The notes beneath the pieces are model-generated. The model searched no databases, had not been told where the DNA came from, and saw nothing but the letters and a program-made list of their open reading frames with translations. From contig NZ_AP025184.1 of assembly GCF_020886055.1 (NCBI RefSeq), positions 1,488,001-1,552,000 on the forward strand: DNA of 64,000 bases, read 5' to 3'. The stretch's first letter is position 1. Each line of letters starts with the position of its first letter. Positions 34,852 through 43,896 of this stretch are shown one piece after another. A program made the translations under genes and the position numbers. The DNA comes from Flavobacterium ammoniigenes. GTDB lineage: Bacteria; Bacteroidota; Bacteroidia; Flavobacteriales; Flavobacteriaceae.

Positions 34852-37311
34852 TTATCCTTGATATTCCATTTCACCGCCACCACCTTCGTTCATTTTCTTA
34901 GGTTGTTTTTCTCTTTCGTTTTTAGCTTTGTTGAAACGATAGGTAAACGATAAAGTTACTTGTCTTACTCTCCATTGCATTTCAGCTCTTGAGCTTAAAA
35001 CACCTGGAAGGTAGGTTTCCATAATTCTTTTTCTACCATTAAAAACATCGTTTACATTTAGCGCAAAAGTTCCTTTGTCTTTGAATACATCTTTGCTGAA
35101 AGCCAAATTGGCACTAAAGTTACCTAATACTTTTCCTTGTGCATTAGTTTGTCCTCCCATATACATTAAATTAGTTTGCCAATCAATTTTAGCGGGCAAT
35201 GTAATTTTAGATGTTAAACGGCTAAACCAAGAAGTTGCGTTGTTATTGAATTTTTGTGTTACTACTACATTGTTAAAGTTAGTATATACAAAATCTCCTT
35301 TGGTATCACTTTGAAAGAAGTTGAAGTTAGAATTCAATTTCCACCATTTGTAGGGTGAATAGTTTAAGGTAAATTCGAATCCAGTTCTAAATTCTGTGGC
35401 AATATTAATTGGCGAAGTGATGATAATTGGTGTGCCATTTACAAAATTTCCAGATTCTCTTCGAGCCATCTGAAACACATCGGTTGTTTTGTTGTAATAC
35501 AATGAAGTGCTTAATGTTAATTTTGACCAACGTTTGATATATCCAAAATCGATGGCATCAGTCATGGAAGGATCTAAATCAGGATTACCAACAAATATAT
35601 TGATGTTACTAGACAAGTTGCTAAATGGATTTAACATTCTTCCTCTAGGTCTTTGAATTCTTCTACTATAACTGATAGAAGTACTGCTTTTATCTGAAAT
35701 CTCATAAGTAAAGAATGCACTAGGGAATAAGTTACCGTATTTTTTGGTATTAAAATCCGAAGTAGCTAATTGGTTAATTTCAATATTTGAATCTTCATAA
35801 CGCAAACCTAAAAGAACGGATGCTTTATTTTTTTTGAAACCATATTGAGTATAAACCGCGTTTACTTTTTCTTTGTATTCTAAAACATTAGTAAAGTTAG
35901 GATTGATAACGCCTTCATTCTTCACTTGATAATCAGTAACTAATTTTGAAAAATCACCACGATAACCCGCTTCAAACTGACTTCCTTTGCCTAATGGCAA
36001 AACATAATCACTTTGAATCAAAACTCTATTTTGTTTTTGGTTATTTATGGTGTTGTCAATGCTAGAAGTACTATTGGACCTAGATGCATTAACTATTGCG
36101 GTTGTATTATCGTCATTAGAAGATACCGAACCGTCGATAGTAAACTTGTGTCCCTGTTTCTTAAAGTTTTTAGTAAAATTAGTAGTGTATTCTATATTGT
36201 TACTGTGGTTGTCCTCTTGATTCGTTCGATTAATAGTATAATCGAAGAGACGTGCTTGTGTGTAATAATTTTGGAAAACATTATCGGTATGATCACCATT
36301 ACTATTACGATAATTGATGGTATTTGTCCAAGAGGTATTTTTGTCTATTGCAATATCAATTCCAAAGTTCCCATTGTATCCTTTGTCATAACGTTTATTA
36401 TCTCTAGGTTCTACAATATAATTGCGAATCGAATTATTCGAATTGAAATAGGTAGTTTCATTGATCATGTTTCCAGGATTACTTCTAAAACTGTAACCTT
36501 GAGTAGTAAATAAACTCACCTTTTCAGTTTTGTAATTTACATTTCCACTTAATCCATTGTTATCAGGTATTCCGCCAGTGGCAATAAAAGTTCCATTAAA
36601 TCCTTGATTTTTTCCTTTTTTCAAAACGATATTCAAGATTCCGCCACCTCCTTCAGCATCATAGCGCGCCGATGGATTGGTAATTACTTCTACTTTGTCA
36701 ATAGCATCTGCAGGAATAATACGAAGGGCTTCCACTATATTAATCGCGTTTGAAGGTCTACCATCGATTAAAATTTTTACATTTTCGTTTCCTCTTAAAC
36801 TAACATTTCCTTCAACATCAACCGATACCGAAGGGATGTTCCCCAACACATCACTTACTGTTCCTCCTTTTACCATTAAGTCATTTCCAACATTAAACAC
36901 TTTTTTATCCAATTTGATTTCGACAGTTGTTTTTTCAGCACGAACAACCACCTCGTTCAATTGAGCGGCGTCTTCTGCTAAACCTATTGTTCCTAAATTA
37001 GTATTGGAGTCAATAGTCTTTCCTTTAAATTCAGTAGATTTAAAGGAGATAAATTCTACTGTAATGTCATAATTGCCTGCAGCAGCTTCGACAGAGAACT
37101 CCCCTTTGTTGTTGGTAATTCCTCCAGTGACAGCTTTTGGATTGTTGGGTAATCGAAGGGTAATTGTAGCATACTCTAGTGGTTGCTTACTTGTTTTTTC
37201 AATAACTTTTCCAGTTATTTTTACTTTAGAACTAGTTGGTGCTTGTTGCCCAAAACTTAGTATACTGCTCAAAAACAGTACAATTAATGCAATCGCATTT
37301 ATTTTTTTCAT
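34852..37311 (-). CDS. TonB-dependent-receptor-like outer-membrane beta-barrel protein
   Basis: An 819-residue protein: signal peptide (ending LSFGQ), a carboxypeptidase-like regulatory beta-sandwich (residues ~30-115: KITGKVIEKTSKQPLEYATI), a plug domain (VVRAEKTTVEIKLDKKVFNV, GNIPSVSVDVEGNVSLRGNE, NVKILIDGRPS) and a large beta-barrel of the Bacteroidota OMP_b-brl family with YSRRIQRPRGRMLNPF. The barrel ends VTLSFTYRF, followed by a charged tail with a GGGGE stretch. Likely takes up or exports a ligand across the outer membrane; no substrate is suggested by neighbours. The ATG at MKKINAIAL is used; a TTG is one codon upstream. Confidence 0.92.
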   Translation of the reverse strand: MKKINAIALIVLFLSSILSFGQQAPTSSKVKITGKVIEKTSKQPLEYATITLRLPNNPKAVTGGITNNKGEFSVEAAAGNYDITVEFISFKSTEFKGKTIDSNTNLGTIGLAEDAAQLNEVVVRAEKTTVEIKLDKKVFNVGNDLMVKGGTVSDVLGNIPSVSVDVEGNVSLRGNENVKILIDGRPSNAINIVEALRIIPADAIDKVEVITNPSARYDAEGGGGILNIVLKKGKNQGFNGTFIATGGIPDNNGLSGNVNYKTEKVSLFTTQGYSFRSNPGNMINETTYFNSNNSIRNYIVEPRDNKRYDKGYNGNFGIDIAIDKNTSWTNTINYRNSNGDHTDNVFQNYYTQARLFDYTINRTNQEDNHSNNIEYTTNFTKNFKKQGHKFTIDGSVSSNDDNTTAIVNASRSNSTSSIDNTINNQKQNRVLIQSDYVLPLGKGSQFEAGYRGDFSKLVTDYQVKNEGVINPNFTNVLEYKEKVNAVYTQYGFKKNKASVLLGLRYEDSNIEINQLATSDFNTKKYGNLFPSAFFTYEISDKSSTSISYSRRIQRPRGRMLNPFSNLSSNINIFVGNPDLDPSMTDAIDFGYIKRWSKLTLSTSLYYNKTTDVFQMARRESGNFVNGTPIIITSPINIATEFRTGFEFTLNYSPYKWWKLNSNFNFFQSDTKGDFVYTNFNNVVVTQKFNNNATSWFSRLTSKITLPAKIDWQTNLMYMGGQTNAQGKVLGNFSANLAFSKDVFKDKGTFALNVNDVFNGRKRIMETYLPGVLSSRAEMQWRVRQVTLSFTYRFNKAKNEREKQPKKMNEGGGGEMEYQG

Positions 37312-37390
37312 CAATGGTGTTTTTAGTTACGGGGGGTTAGACTGACAAATACTGAAAAGGTTACATGAATCTATTAAATAATAAATAAAA

Positions 37391-37738
37391 TTATTCCAAT
37401 AGAAATTGCGTCACCTCTTCAGGAATTCTGCCTATGATGGCTTTGTCTCCTTTGACTAGAATAGGTCTTTCAATTAGAATTGGATGTGCCGCCAAAGCTT
37501 GAATAATTTCTTCATCAGTAAGTGATTTGTTTTTATAGTTCTCCATCCAAATGCTTTCTTTGGTTCTGACCAACTGAATGGGTTTGAAATTTAATTTTTG
37601 TAAAATAGCTTTGATTTCTTGTTCTGTTGGAGGGGTTTCAAGATATTTTGCAATGGCAACTTCTGATTCTTTTTCGGTTAACAAAGCCAAACAATTTCTT
37701 GACTTTCCACAACGTGGGTTATGGTATATTTGTATCAT
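37391..37738 (-). CDS. ArsC/Spx-family arsenate reductase-like protein
   Basis: A 115-residue thioredoxin-fold protein with the redox motif NPRCGKSRN at residues 7-15 (single Cys), KYLETPPTEQEIKAIL, VRTKESIW, ALAAHPILIERPILVKGDKAIIGRIP containing the family Arg. The layout is glutaredoxin-dependent arsenate reductase (ArsC type 1). No other arsenic genes are next to it, so a general thiol or arsenate function is possible. It diverges from the CPBP protease gene. Confidence 0.92.
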   Translation of the reverse strand: MIQIYHNPRCGKSRNCLALLTEKESEVAIAKYLETPPTEQEIKAILQKLNFKPIQLVRTKESIWMENYKNKSLTDEEIIQALAAHPILIERPILVKGDKAIIGRIPEEVTQFLLE

Positions 37739-37819
37739 AAATTATTTTTTTGCGAAGTAATAAAAATATTGGATTTAAAACCGTATTTTAGAATCATTAT
37801 TATTTATAGCTCAATCAGT

Positions 37820-38731
37820 ATGTTTTTAAAACAAGTTAACCCAAAAGAAAAAGAGTTCTGGAAATATTTAATTGGTTCTGTTCTCTTATTTTGTGCTTCA
37901 CTTTTTGGTCAGTTTCCTTTTATGTTGGGTGTATATATCAAATCATTTAATGATAAAATTCCTTATCCAGATTCTTATGAAGCTACAATGGGATTTTTAG
38001 AACCCAACCTTAGCTTATTTCTAATGTTGCTATCATTTGTTTTTGTATTCTTTCAATTATATGCTGTAGTTCGGTTTTTACACAAACAATCATTTATACA
38101 AATTATTACTTCTAGAAAGAAAATAGATTGGCACCGAATCCTATTTTCATTTTCCATTTGGGCCGGAATATCGATTCTTTCCACATTTATATTTTATTTA
38201 CTCTATCCAGACGATTTTATTGTTCAGTTTCAATTGATTCCTTTTTTAGGATTGTTTGTAGTAGGCTTACTGCTTTTTCCTTTTCAAATTGGTTGCGAAG
38301 AGTTAATTTTTAGAGCCTATCTGATGCAAGGTTTTGGCAATTTGGCTACAAACAGATGGTTTCCTTTACTGATGACATCACTTATTTTTGGTATGCTTCA
38401 TATTGCTAATCCGGAGGTCGATAAAATGGGATACAGTATATTAATTTATTACATTGGAACAGGATTATTTTTAGGAATAATCACTTTGATGGACGACGGA
38501 ATCGAATTGGCTTTAGGGTTTCACTTTGCTAATAATTTTATTGGGGCGTTATTAGTTACTTCTGATTGGACTGCGTTTCAAACCCATTCCATTTTTAAAA
38601 GCACCTCTGATCCAAGTGTTTTATCAGATATTATTTTACCAGTCTGTATCATTTTCCCGATTTTACTTTTACTTTTTGCTAAAAAATACCATTGGGCCAA
38701 CTGGCGCGAAAAACTGACCGGGACAATTTAA
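37820..38731 (+). CDS. CPBP-family intramembrane glutamic protease
   Basis: A 303-residue membrane protein with about eight helices. The Rce1/CPBP motifs are present: EELIFR (CEELIFRAYLMQGF), FGMLHIANPE and HFANNFIG, supplying the Glu-Glu, His and His/Asn of the intramembrane active site. Family members cleave prenylated or peptide substrates or act in bacteriocin self-immunity; the role here is not known. The frame extends upstream over the arsC start, but the ATG at MFLKQVNPKEKEFW is more reasonable. It lies 27 bp before menE. Confidence 0.92.
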   Translation: MFLKQVNPKEKEFWKYLIGSVLLFCASLFGQFPFMLGVYIKSFNDKIPYPDSYEATMGFLEPNLSLFLMLLSFVFVFFQLYAVVRFLHKQSFIQIITSRKKIDWHRILFSFSIWAGISILSTFIFYLLYPDDFIVQFQLIPFLGLFVVGLLLFPFQIGCEELIFRAYLMQGFGNLATNRWFPLLMTSLIFGMLHIANPEVDKMGYSILIYYIGTGLFLGIITLMDDGIELALGFHFANNFIGALLVTSDWTAFQTHSIFKSTSDPSVLSDIILPVCIIFPILLLLFAKKYHWANWREKLTGTI

Positions 38732-38758
38732 AAACAATCATTAAATAGCTATAGAATA

Positions 38759-39805
38759 ATGAATACAGTAACTTATCAAAACGTTCACAACAAATTCAAA
38801 TTAAATGGTTTTAGCTTTACCAAAGAGGATTTACTCCGTGTAGCCTATTCCTTTATTAAAGAAGGAGAGTCGTATGAGAAACCGTTAGGAATTTTTATCC
38901 TGGATTGGTTTGATCCAAAATCGTATTTAGAAATGAATACTTCGGGTTCAACAGGCACTCCAAAAATTATCCGTGTTGACAAACAAGCGATGGTCAATTC
39001 GGCTTTAGCCACCGGCGATTTTTTTGGTTTACAACCTGGGCAAAAAGTACTTCATTGTTTGCCAACCGATTATGTAGCCGGTAAAATGATGTTTGTCAGA
39101 GCATTTATCTTAGGTTTGGATATGGAATTTGTTGCGCCAAGTTCACATCCGATGGACCGCGTAAAAGGGGATTTCGATTTTTGTGGGATGGTCCCTTTGC
39201 AAGCCAAAAACTCCTTGAAGGACTTGCACCGAATCAAGAAGTTAATTATTGGCGGTGCCAAAATCAATAAGACGCTAGAAAACGAACTAGCTACAATACC
39301 GTCTCAGATTTATGAAACCTACGGAATGACTGAGACGATTACGCACATTGCTGCCAAACGAGTAGGGGAGTCGGCTTTTACCGTGTTGCCTAATGTAAAA
39401 GTTACTCAAGATGACAGACATTGTTTGGTCATTGACGCCCATAAAATTAGTGGTGAGAAAATTGTAACCAATGATTTGGTCGATGTAATTTCTGATACGC
39501 AGTTTGTTTGGAAAGGCCGTTTTGATAATGTGATCAATAGCGGAGGGATTAAATTAATTCCAGAGCAAATTGAAGAAAAACTAGCTTCATCAATTTCAAA
39601 TTGTTTCTTTGTGTACGGTCAAAACGATGAACTTTTAGGAGAAAAATTAATCTTGTATGTGGAAGGCGAACGTATGACCATAGAAGAATCTATTTTTGAG
39701 GTGTTAGACAAATACGAAAGACCGAAAGAAATTGTATTTATACCTGAATTTAAGCGAACTGCTACAGGTAAAGTAATTCGAGATAAAACAGTTGTAAATA
39801 GTTAA
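38759..39805 (+). CDS. menE: O-succinylbenzoate-CoA ligase (short Bacteroidota MenE)
   Basis: A 348-residue AMP-forming ligase activating o-succinylbenzoate with CoA. Phosphate-binding loop NTSGSTGTPKIIRV, LPTDYVAGKMMFVRA, LIIGGAKINKTLE, YETYGMTETITHIA, WKGRFDNVINSGGIKLIPEQIE and the catalytic Lys region KRTATGKVIRDKT. It is about 100 residues shorter at the N-terminus than E. coli MenE, as usual in this phylum. It serves the same pathway as menB, menA and menC, 7 kb upstream, and follows the CPBP protease gene by 27 bp. Confidence 0.93.
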   Translation: MNTVTYQNVHNKFKLNGFSFTKEDLLRVAYSFIKEGESYEKPLGIFILDWFDPKSYLEMNTSGSTGTPKIIRVDKQAMVNSALATGDFFGLQPGQKVLHCLPTDYVAGKMMFVRAFILGLDMEFVAPSSHPMDRVKGDFDFCGMVPLQAKNSLKDLHRIKKLIIGGAKINKTLENELATIPSQIYETYGMTETITHIAAKRVGESAFTVLPNVKVTQDDRHCLVIDAHKISGEKIVTNDLVDVISDTQFVWKGRFDNVINSGGIKLIPEQIEEKLASSISNCFFVYGQNDELLGEKLILYVEGERMTIEESIFEVLDKYERPKEIVFIPEFKRTATGKVIRDKTVVNS

Positions 39806-39814
39806 ATAAAAAAT

Positions 39815-39844
39815 AAAAAAGAGAGGTAATTACCTCTTTTTTTT
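39815..39844. terminator. Bidirectional terminator after menE
   Basis: A-run, AGAGGTAATTACCTCT (perfect palindrome), T-run, between menE and the convergent carboxylase gene. Confidence 0.88.
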
Positions 39845-41471
39845 ATACTTGAATCACTCCTAAATTAAATTGTTTCTCAATAGGAGCGTGGTTGGCTGCT
39901 TCAATCCCCATCGAAATCCAAGTTCGCGTATCTATAGGATCAATAATCGCATCTGTCCACAATCGAGAGGCAGCGTAGTAAGGCGACACTTGTTCGTCAT
40001 AACGGGCTTTTATTTTGGCAAACAATTCGGCTTCCTTAGCTTCATCTACTTCTTCTCCTTTTGCTTTTAGTGAATTGGCTTCAATTTGTGCCAATACTTT
40101 GGCGGCTTGTGTGCCACCCATTACGGCTAATTCAGCACTAGGCCAAGCCATAATCAAACGTGGGTCGTAGGCTTTGCCACACATGGCATAATTTCCAGCA
40201 CCATACGAATTTCCAACAATTACAGTGAATTTTGGCACTACGGAATTAGAAACGGCATTCACCATTTTGGCACCGTCTTTTATAATTCCGCCATGTTCTG
40301 ATTTACTGCCCACCATAAAACCGGTTACGTCTTGTAAAAACACTAACGGTATTTTCTTTTGGTTGCAATTGGCTATAAAACGCGTGGCTTTATCGGCTGA
40401 ATCAGAGTAAATAACACCTCCAAATTGCATTTCGCCATTTTTAGTTTTGACTACTTTTCGTTGATTGGCTACAATCCCCACAGCCCATCCGTCAATGCGA
40501 GCATAACCTGTAATAATTGTTTGACCATAACCTTCTTTGTAAGCTTCAAATTCGGAATTATCCACCAATCGCTTGATGATTTCCATCATATCGTATTGAT
40601 CGGTACGCGCTTTTGGTAACACGCCGTACAATTCATTTTCGTCTTGACTAGGTTTTTCAGATTTGATGCGGTTGAAACCGGCTTTATCATAATCGCCAAT
40701 TTTATCAACGATATTTTTTATTTTGTCCAAAGCATCTTTGTCGTCTTTGGCTTTATAATCGGTTACTCCTGAGATTTCGCAATGGGTGGTTGCTCCACCT
40801 AAAGTTTCGTTGTCAATGCTTTCGCCAATGGCAGCTTTGACCAAATAACTTCCGGCTAAAAAGATGCTACCCGTTTTGTCTACAATCAAAGCTTCGTCAC
40901 TCATGATGGGTAAATAGGCACCACCTGCTACGCAACTTCCCATTACCGCCGAAATTTGGGTAATTCCCATACTGCTCATTAAAGCATTGTTTCTGAATAT
41001 ACGTCCAAAGTGTTCTTTATCAGGAAAAATTTCATCTTGCAAAGGCAAATACACCCCAGCACTATCGACTAAATAGATAATTGGAATACGATTTTCCATC
41101 GCAATTTCTTGCGCACGTAGGTTTTTCTTAGCGGTTATTGGAAACCAAGCACCTGCTTTAACGGTGGCATCATTGGCAACGACAATGCATTGTTTTCCTT
41201 TGATATATCCTATTTTTACCACCACACCACCTGATGGACATCCGCCGTGTTCTTTGTACATTCCATCACCTACAAAGGCGCCAATTTCAATACTTTTTTC
41301 ATTGGTATCCAACAAATAATCGATGCGTTCACGGGCTGTCATCTTTCCTTCAGCATGCAATTTTTGGATGCGTTTTTCTCCGCCGCCTAGTTTTACTTCG
41401 CCTAACTTTTTGCGTAATTCAGAAAGTAACAGTTTGTTGTGATCTTCGTTTTTATTGAAATTCAAATCCAT
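39843..41471 (-). CDS. Acyl-CoA carboxylase beta subunit (carboxyltransferase)
   Basis: A 542-residue carboxyltransferase: GKMTARERIDYLLD, GVVVKIGYIKGKQCIVVAND, ENRIPIIYLVDSAGVYLPLQ, SCVAGGAYLPIMSDE, then the C-terminal half with PLVFLQDVTGFMVGSKSEHGG, IVGNSYGAGNYAMCGKAYDP and WPSAELAVMGGTQAA. Length and the AYDPRLIMAWP block favour methylcrotonyl- or related acyl-CoA carboxylase over acetyl-CoA carboxylase. It transfers CO2 from biotin to acyl-CoA. The biotin-carrying alpha subunit is not in the window. It could also be propionyl-CoA specific. Confidence 0.93.
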   Translation of the reverse strand: MDLNFNKNEDHNKLLLSELRKKLGEVKLGGGEKRIQKLHAEGKMTARERIDYLLDTNEKSIEIGAFVGDGMYKEHGGCPSGGVVVKIGYIKGKQCIVVANDATVKAGAWFPITAKKNLRAQEIAMENRIPIIYLVDSAGVYLPLQDEIFPDKEHFGRIFRNNALMSSMGITQISAVMGSCVAGGAYLPIMSDEALIVDKTGSIFLAGSYLVKAAIGESIDNETLGGATTHCEISGVTDYKAKDDKDALDKIKNIVDKIGDYDKAGFNRIKSEKPSQDENELYGVLPKARTDQYDMMEIIKRLVDNSEFEAYKEGYGQTIITGYARIDGWAVGIVANQRKVVKTKNGEMQFGGVIYSDSADKATRFIANCNQKKIPLVFLQDVTGFMVGSKSEHGGIIKDGAKMVNAVSNSVVPKFTVIVGNSYGAGNYAMCGKAYDPRLIMAWPSAELAVMGGTQAAKVLAQIEANSLKAKGEEVDEAKEAELFAKIKARYDEQVSPYYAASRLWTDAIIDPIDTRTWISMGIEAANHAPIEKQFNLGVIQV

Positions 41472-41509
41472 GTAAAGTGTGGGTGTTGCTATTTAAAAAG
41501 CTAAAATAC

Positions 41510-41548
41510 AAAATCATCATTTGAAAAGGACTTCCAAATGATGATTTT
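41510..41548. terminator. Terminator downstream of lpxD
   Basis: Long stem AAAATCATCATTT / AAATGATGATTTT with a 13-base loop, then T, between lpxD and the carboxylase gene on the minus strand. Confidence 0.85.
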
Positions 41549-41569
41549 TAATTTCTTTTGATTGTTTTT

Positions 41570-42568
41570 TTATTTTTTGGATTCTTCTACTAGACGTTTT
41601 AAAATAGCCCATTGTTTTAGTGCATCTCGAGCGTCAACAGCAGGATAACCTAAAACGGTTTTCCCTGCTTCAACATCGCTAACGACACCTGAACCTGCTC
41701 CTACAATAGCGCCGTCTCCTAGTTTGGTATGATCTTTTATCGAGGCGCTTCCGCCAATGATCACGCCATTACCTAAGGTTACCGAGCCTGCTAATCCAGA
41801 GTTTCCAGCCATAATACAAAAACGACCTAGTTTACTGTTGTGTCCAATTTGTACTAAATTGTCAATTTTACATCCGTCTCCCAAAACGGTTGAACTGAAT
41901 TTTCCGCGATCTACACAAGCATTAGCTCCAATTTCAACTCCGTTGCCAATTACTACATTACCAATTTGTGGAATTTTTACCAAACCTTTTTGTGGATCAG
42001 GTCTAAAACCAAAACCGTCTGCTCCAATGGTTGCATTAGGGTGGATGATACATTGATGACCAATATGACAACGCTCTCTAACCACGGTTCCTGACCAAAT
42101 TACGGTATGGTCACCAATAGAACATTCGTCCAGTACGGTTACGTTCGGGTAGAGGATGGTATTTTCTCCAATTTTGGTATTTGGTCCTATATAAACATTG
42201 GCGCCAATTTTACTACCTTTTCCGATAGTAGCAGTACTATCAATTACAGCTGTTGGGTGAATTTCGACATGAAATACTGGACTTGGTGGAGCAAAAAGTT
42301 CCAACACTTGTGACATAGCCAAATCGGCATTTTTTACTTTTATGAATACCTTATTCTCTCCTGGCTCAATTCGAATATCTTCATTCACAACTGCAGCACA
42401 GGCTTTAGAAGTAGCCCAATTTTTTTCATATTTTCGGTGACCAATGAAGGATATTTCAGTTGCTGAAGCTTCGTCTAATTGTTCGGGAGCAGTTATTAAA
42501 GTTGTTGTAGATCCAACAATTGTTCCTTGAAGTAGTTCGTTTATTTCTTGAATGGAGTAGGATTTCAT
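41570..42568 (-). CDS. lpxD: UDP-3-O-acylglucosamine N-acyltransferase LpxD (or paralogue)
   Basis: A 332-residue left-handed beta-helix acyltransferase of lipid A synthesis. Residues 1-95 are the uridine-binding domain (ATEISFIGHRKYEKNW); from ~100 come hexapeptide repeats (IGKGSKIGANVYIGPNTKIG, LGNGVIIGGSASIKDHTKLG) with the catalytic-type His in QIGHNSKLGRFCIMAGNSG. It adds a 3-hydroxyacyl chain to the 2-amino group. It stands alone, not with lpxA/lpxC/fabZ, so it may be a second lpxD copy, which is common in this group (inference). Confidence 0.9.
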   Translation of the reverse strand: MKSYSIQEINELLQGTIVGSTTTLITAPEQLDEASATEISFIGHRKYEKNWATSKACAAVVNEDIRIEPGENKVFIKVKNADLAMSQVLELFAPPSPVFHVEIHPTAVIDSTATIGKGSKIGANVYIGPNTKIGENTILYPNVTVLDECSIGDHTVIWSGTVVRERCHIGHQCIIHPNATIGADGFGFRPDPQKGLVKIPQIGNVVIGNGVEIGANACVDRGKFSSTVLGDGCKIDNLVQIGHNSKLGRFCIMAGNSGLAGSVTLGNGVIIGGSASIKDHTKLGDGAIVGAGSGVVSDVEAGKTVLGYPAVDARDALKQWAILKRLVEESKK

Positions 42569-42644
42569 AATAATTAGTTTGGTTTTTTGGCAGTATAATT
42601 TTCAAATAAAATCAATTCGTTTTGAATTTGCAACTATTTAAAAT

Positions 42645-42692
42645 AAAAACTCCTCAAACGATTCTTGTTTAGAATGTTGAGGAGTTTTATTT
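42645..42692 (-). terminator. Intrinsic terminator after prfB
   Basis: Stem AAAACTCCTCAA / TTGAGGAGTTTT with an 18-base loop that has its own small hairpin (GATTCT/AGAATG region), with A/T runs at both sides. It lies 16 bases past the prfB stop on the minus strand. Confidence 0.82.
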
Positions 42693-42708
42693 TTAGTACT
42701 TCTGTAAT

Positions 42709-43807
42709 TTATTCTTCTTCTTTTTGGCCCATCATCATCAGGTAAGCTTTCAAGAAATGATCTATTTCGCCATTCATCACCCCATCAACATCAGTGGATT
42801 CAAATCCGCTACGAACGTCTTTGACTAATTTGTAAGGATGCATGACATAGTTTCTAATTTGCGAACCCCATTCAATTTTCATCTTTCCGGCTTCAATATC
42901 GGCACGTTGCGCCAACTGTTTTTTCAACTCAATTTCATACAATTGGGAACGAAGCATTTGCATCGCACGGTTTCTATTGTCGTGTTGCGAACGAGTTTCA
43001 GAACATTGAATCTGAATTCCAGTGGGTTTGTGAACCAGTTGTACTTTGGTTTCCACCTTATTTACATTTTGACCTCCTGCACCACTAGATCGAGCCGTTG
43101 TGATTTCGATATCGGCAGGATTGATGTCAATTTCGATAGTGTCATCTACCAATGGATATACATATACCGAAACAAAGGAAGTATGTCTTTTGGCATTGCT
43201 ATCAAAAGGTGAAATACGCACCAATCGATGTACTCCATTTTCTCCTTTGAGATAACCAAAAGCATAATCGCCTTCAATTTCTAAAGTCACTGTTTTAATT
43301 CCTGCTACATCGCCTTCCTGAAAGTTCAATTCTTTGACTTTGTAGCCTTGTTTTTCGGCCCACATCAAGTACATTCTCATCAGCATGGAAGCCCAATCAC
43401 AACTTTCTGTTCCACCGGCACCGGCAGTTATTTGAAGGACGGCACTTAATGTATCTCCTTCTTCCGAAAGCATGTTTTTGAATTCAATTCCTTCGATATG
43501 TAACTCGGTAGCTAGGTATTGCTCGTCTAACTCTTCTGCTGATAGTTCCCCTTCTTTGTAGAATTCGTAAGCCAGTTGTAATTCGTCACTTAATCCGATT
43601 GCTTTTTCATAATCTTCGATCCACTTTTTCTTGTTTCGAAGGTTTTTAACTACGATTTCAGCTTCTTTGGCATTGTTCCAAAAGTCGGGAGCAAAGGTCT
43701 TTTCTTCTTCGTTGGTAATTTCAATTAGTTTAGCATCAACGTCAAAGATACCTCCTCAACGCACCAAGGCGTTCTACAATACCTTTTATTTGTTCGGTAG
43801 TTGTCAT
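42709..43807 (-). CDS. prfB: Peptide chain release factor 2, with programmed +1 frameshift
   Basis: The gene begins with a 21-codon reading frame ([21 protein letters not shown]) that stops at an in-frame TGA (43744-43742) and continues in the +1 frame from GAC (43743) as [10 protein letters not shown]..., giving ~365 residues, the normal RF2 length. Domain II carries the codon-recognition motif SPF ([14 protein letters not shown]) and domain III the GGQ motif ([11 protein letters not shown]). RF2 ends translation at UAA and UGA. The shift site AGGAGG-TAT-CTT-TGA-C is the classical autoregulatory one: low RF2 lets ribosomes slip at CTT-T and make more RF2. An internal ATG at 43473 is not the true start. 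Confidence 0.97.
43741..43756 (-). promoter_or_regulatory. prfB +1 frameshift signal
   Basis: On the minus strand, AGGAGG (43756-43751), spacer TAT, slippery CTT, stop TGA followed by C. The SD-like AGGAGG three bases before the slippery codon stimulates the shift by pairing with 16S rRNA. Confidence 0.95.
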
Positions 43808-43896
43808 AAATTATGTAATTTTGTGAAGCAAAAATAAGACTTTTTTAAGGAAAGACAATTCGCGAATTGTCGGTCTGTCACTATAAAAACATAAAA

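Noticed and set aside
34768..34953. Small plus-strand ORF after the membrane protein gene
   Set aside because: It spans the terminator and the antisense 3' end of the receptor gene; no conserved features.
36013..36513. Plus-strand open frame of 166 codons inside the TonB-type receptor gene
   Set aside because: Antisense to a strongly supported gene; low-complexity Ile/Val/Asn translation with no motif or promoter.
42709..43473. Short RF2 starting at the internal ATG at 43473
   Set aside because: It would lack domain I; the frame continues upstream to the classical frameshift site and a proper start at 43807.
43742..43744. Selenocysteine or nonsense mutation at the prfB TGA
   Set aside because: The surrounding AGGAGG-TAT-CTT-TGA-C is the known programmed +1 shift; no SECIS-like need.
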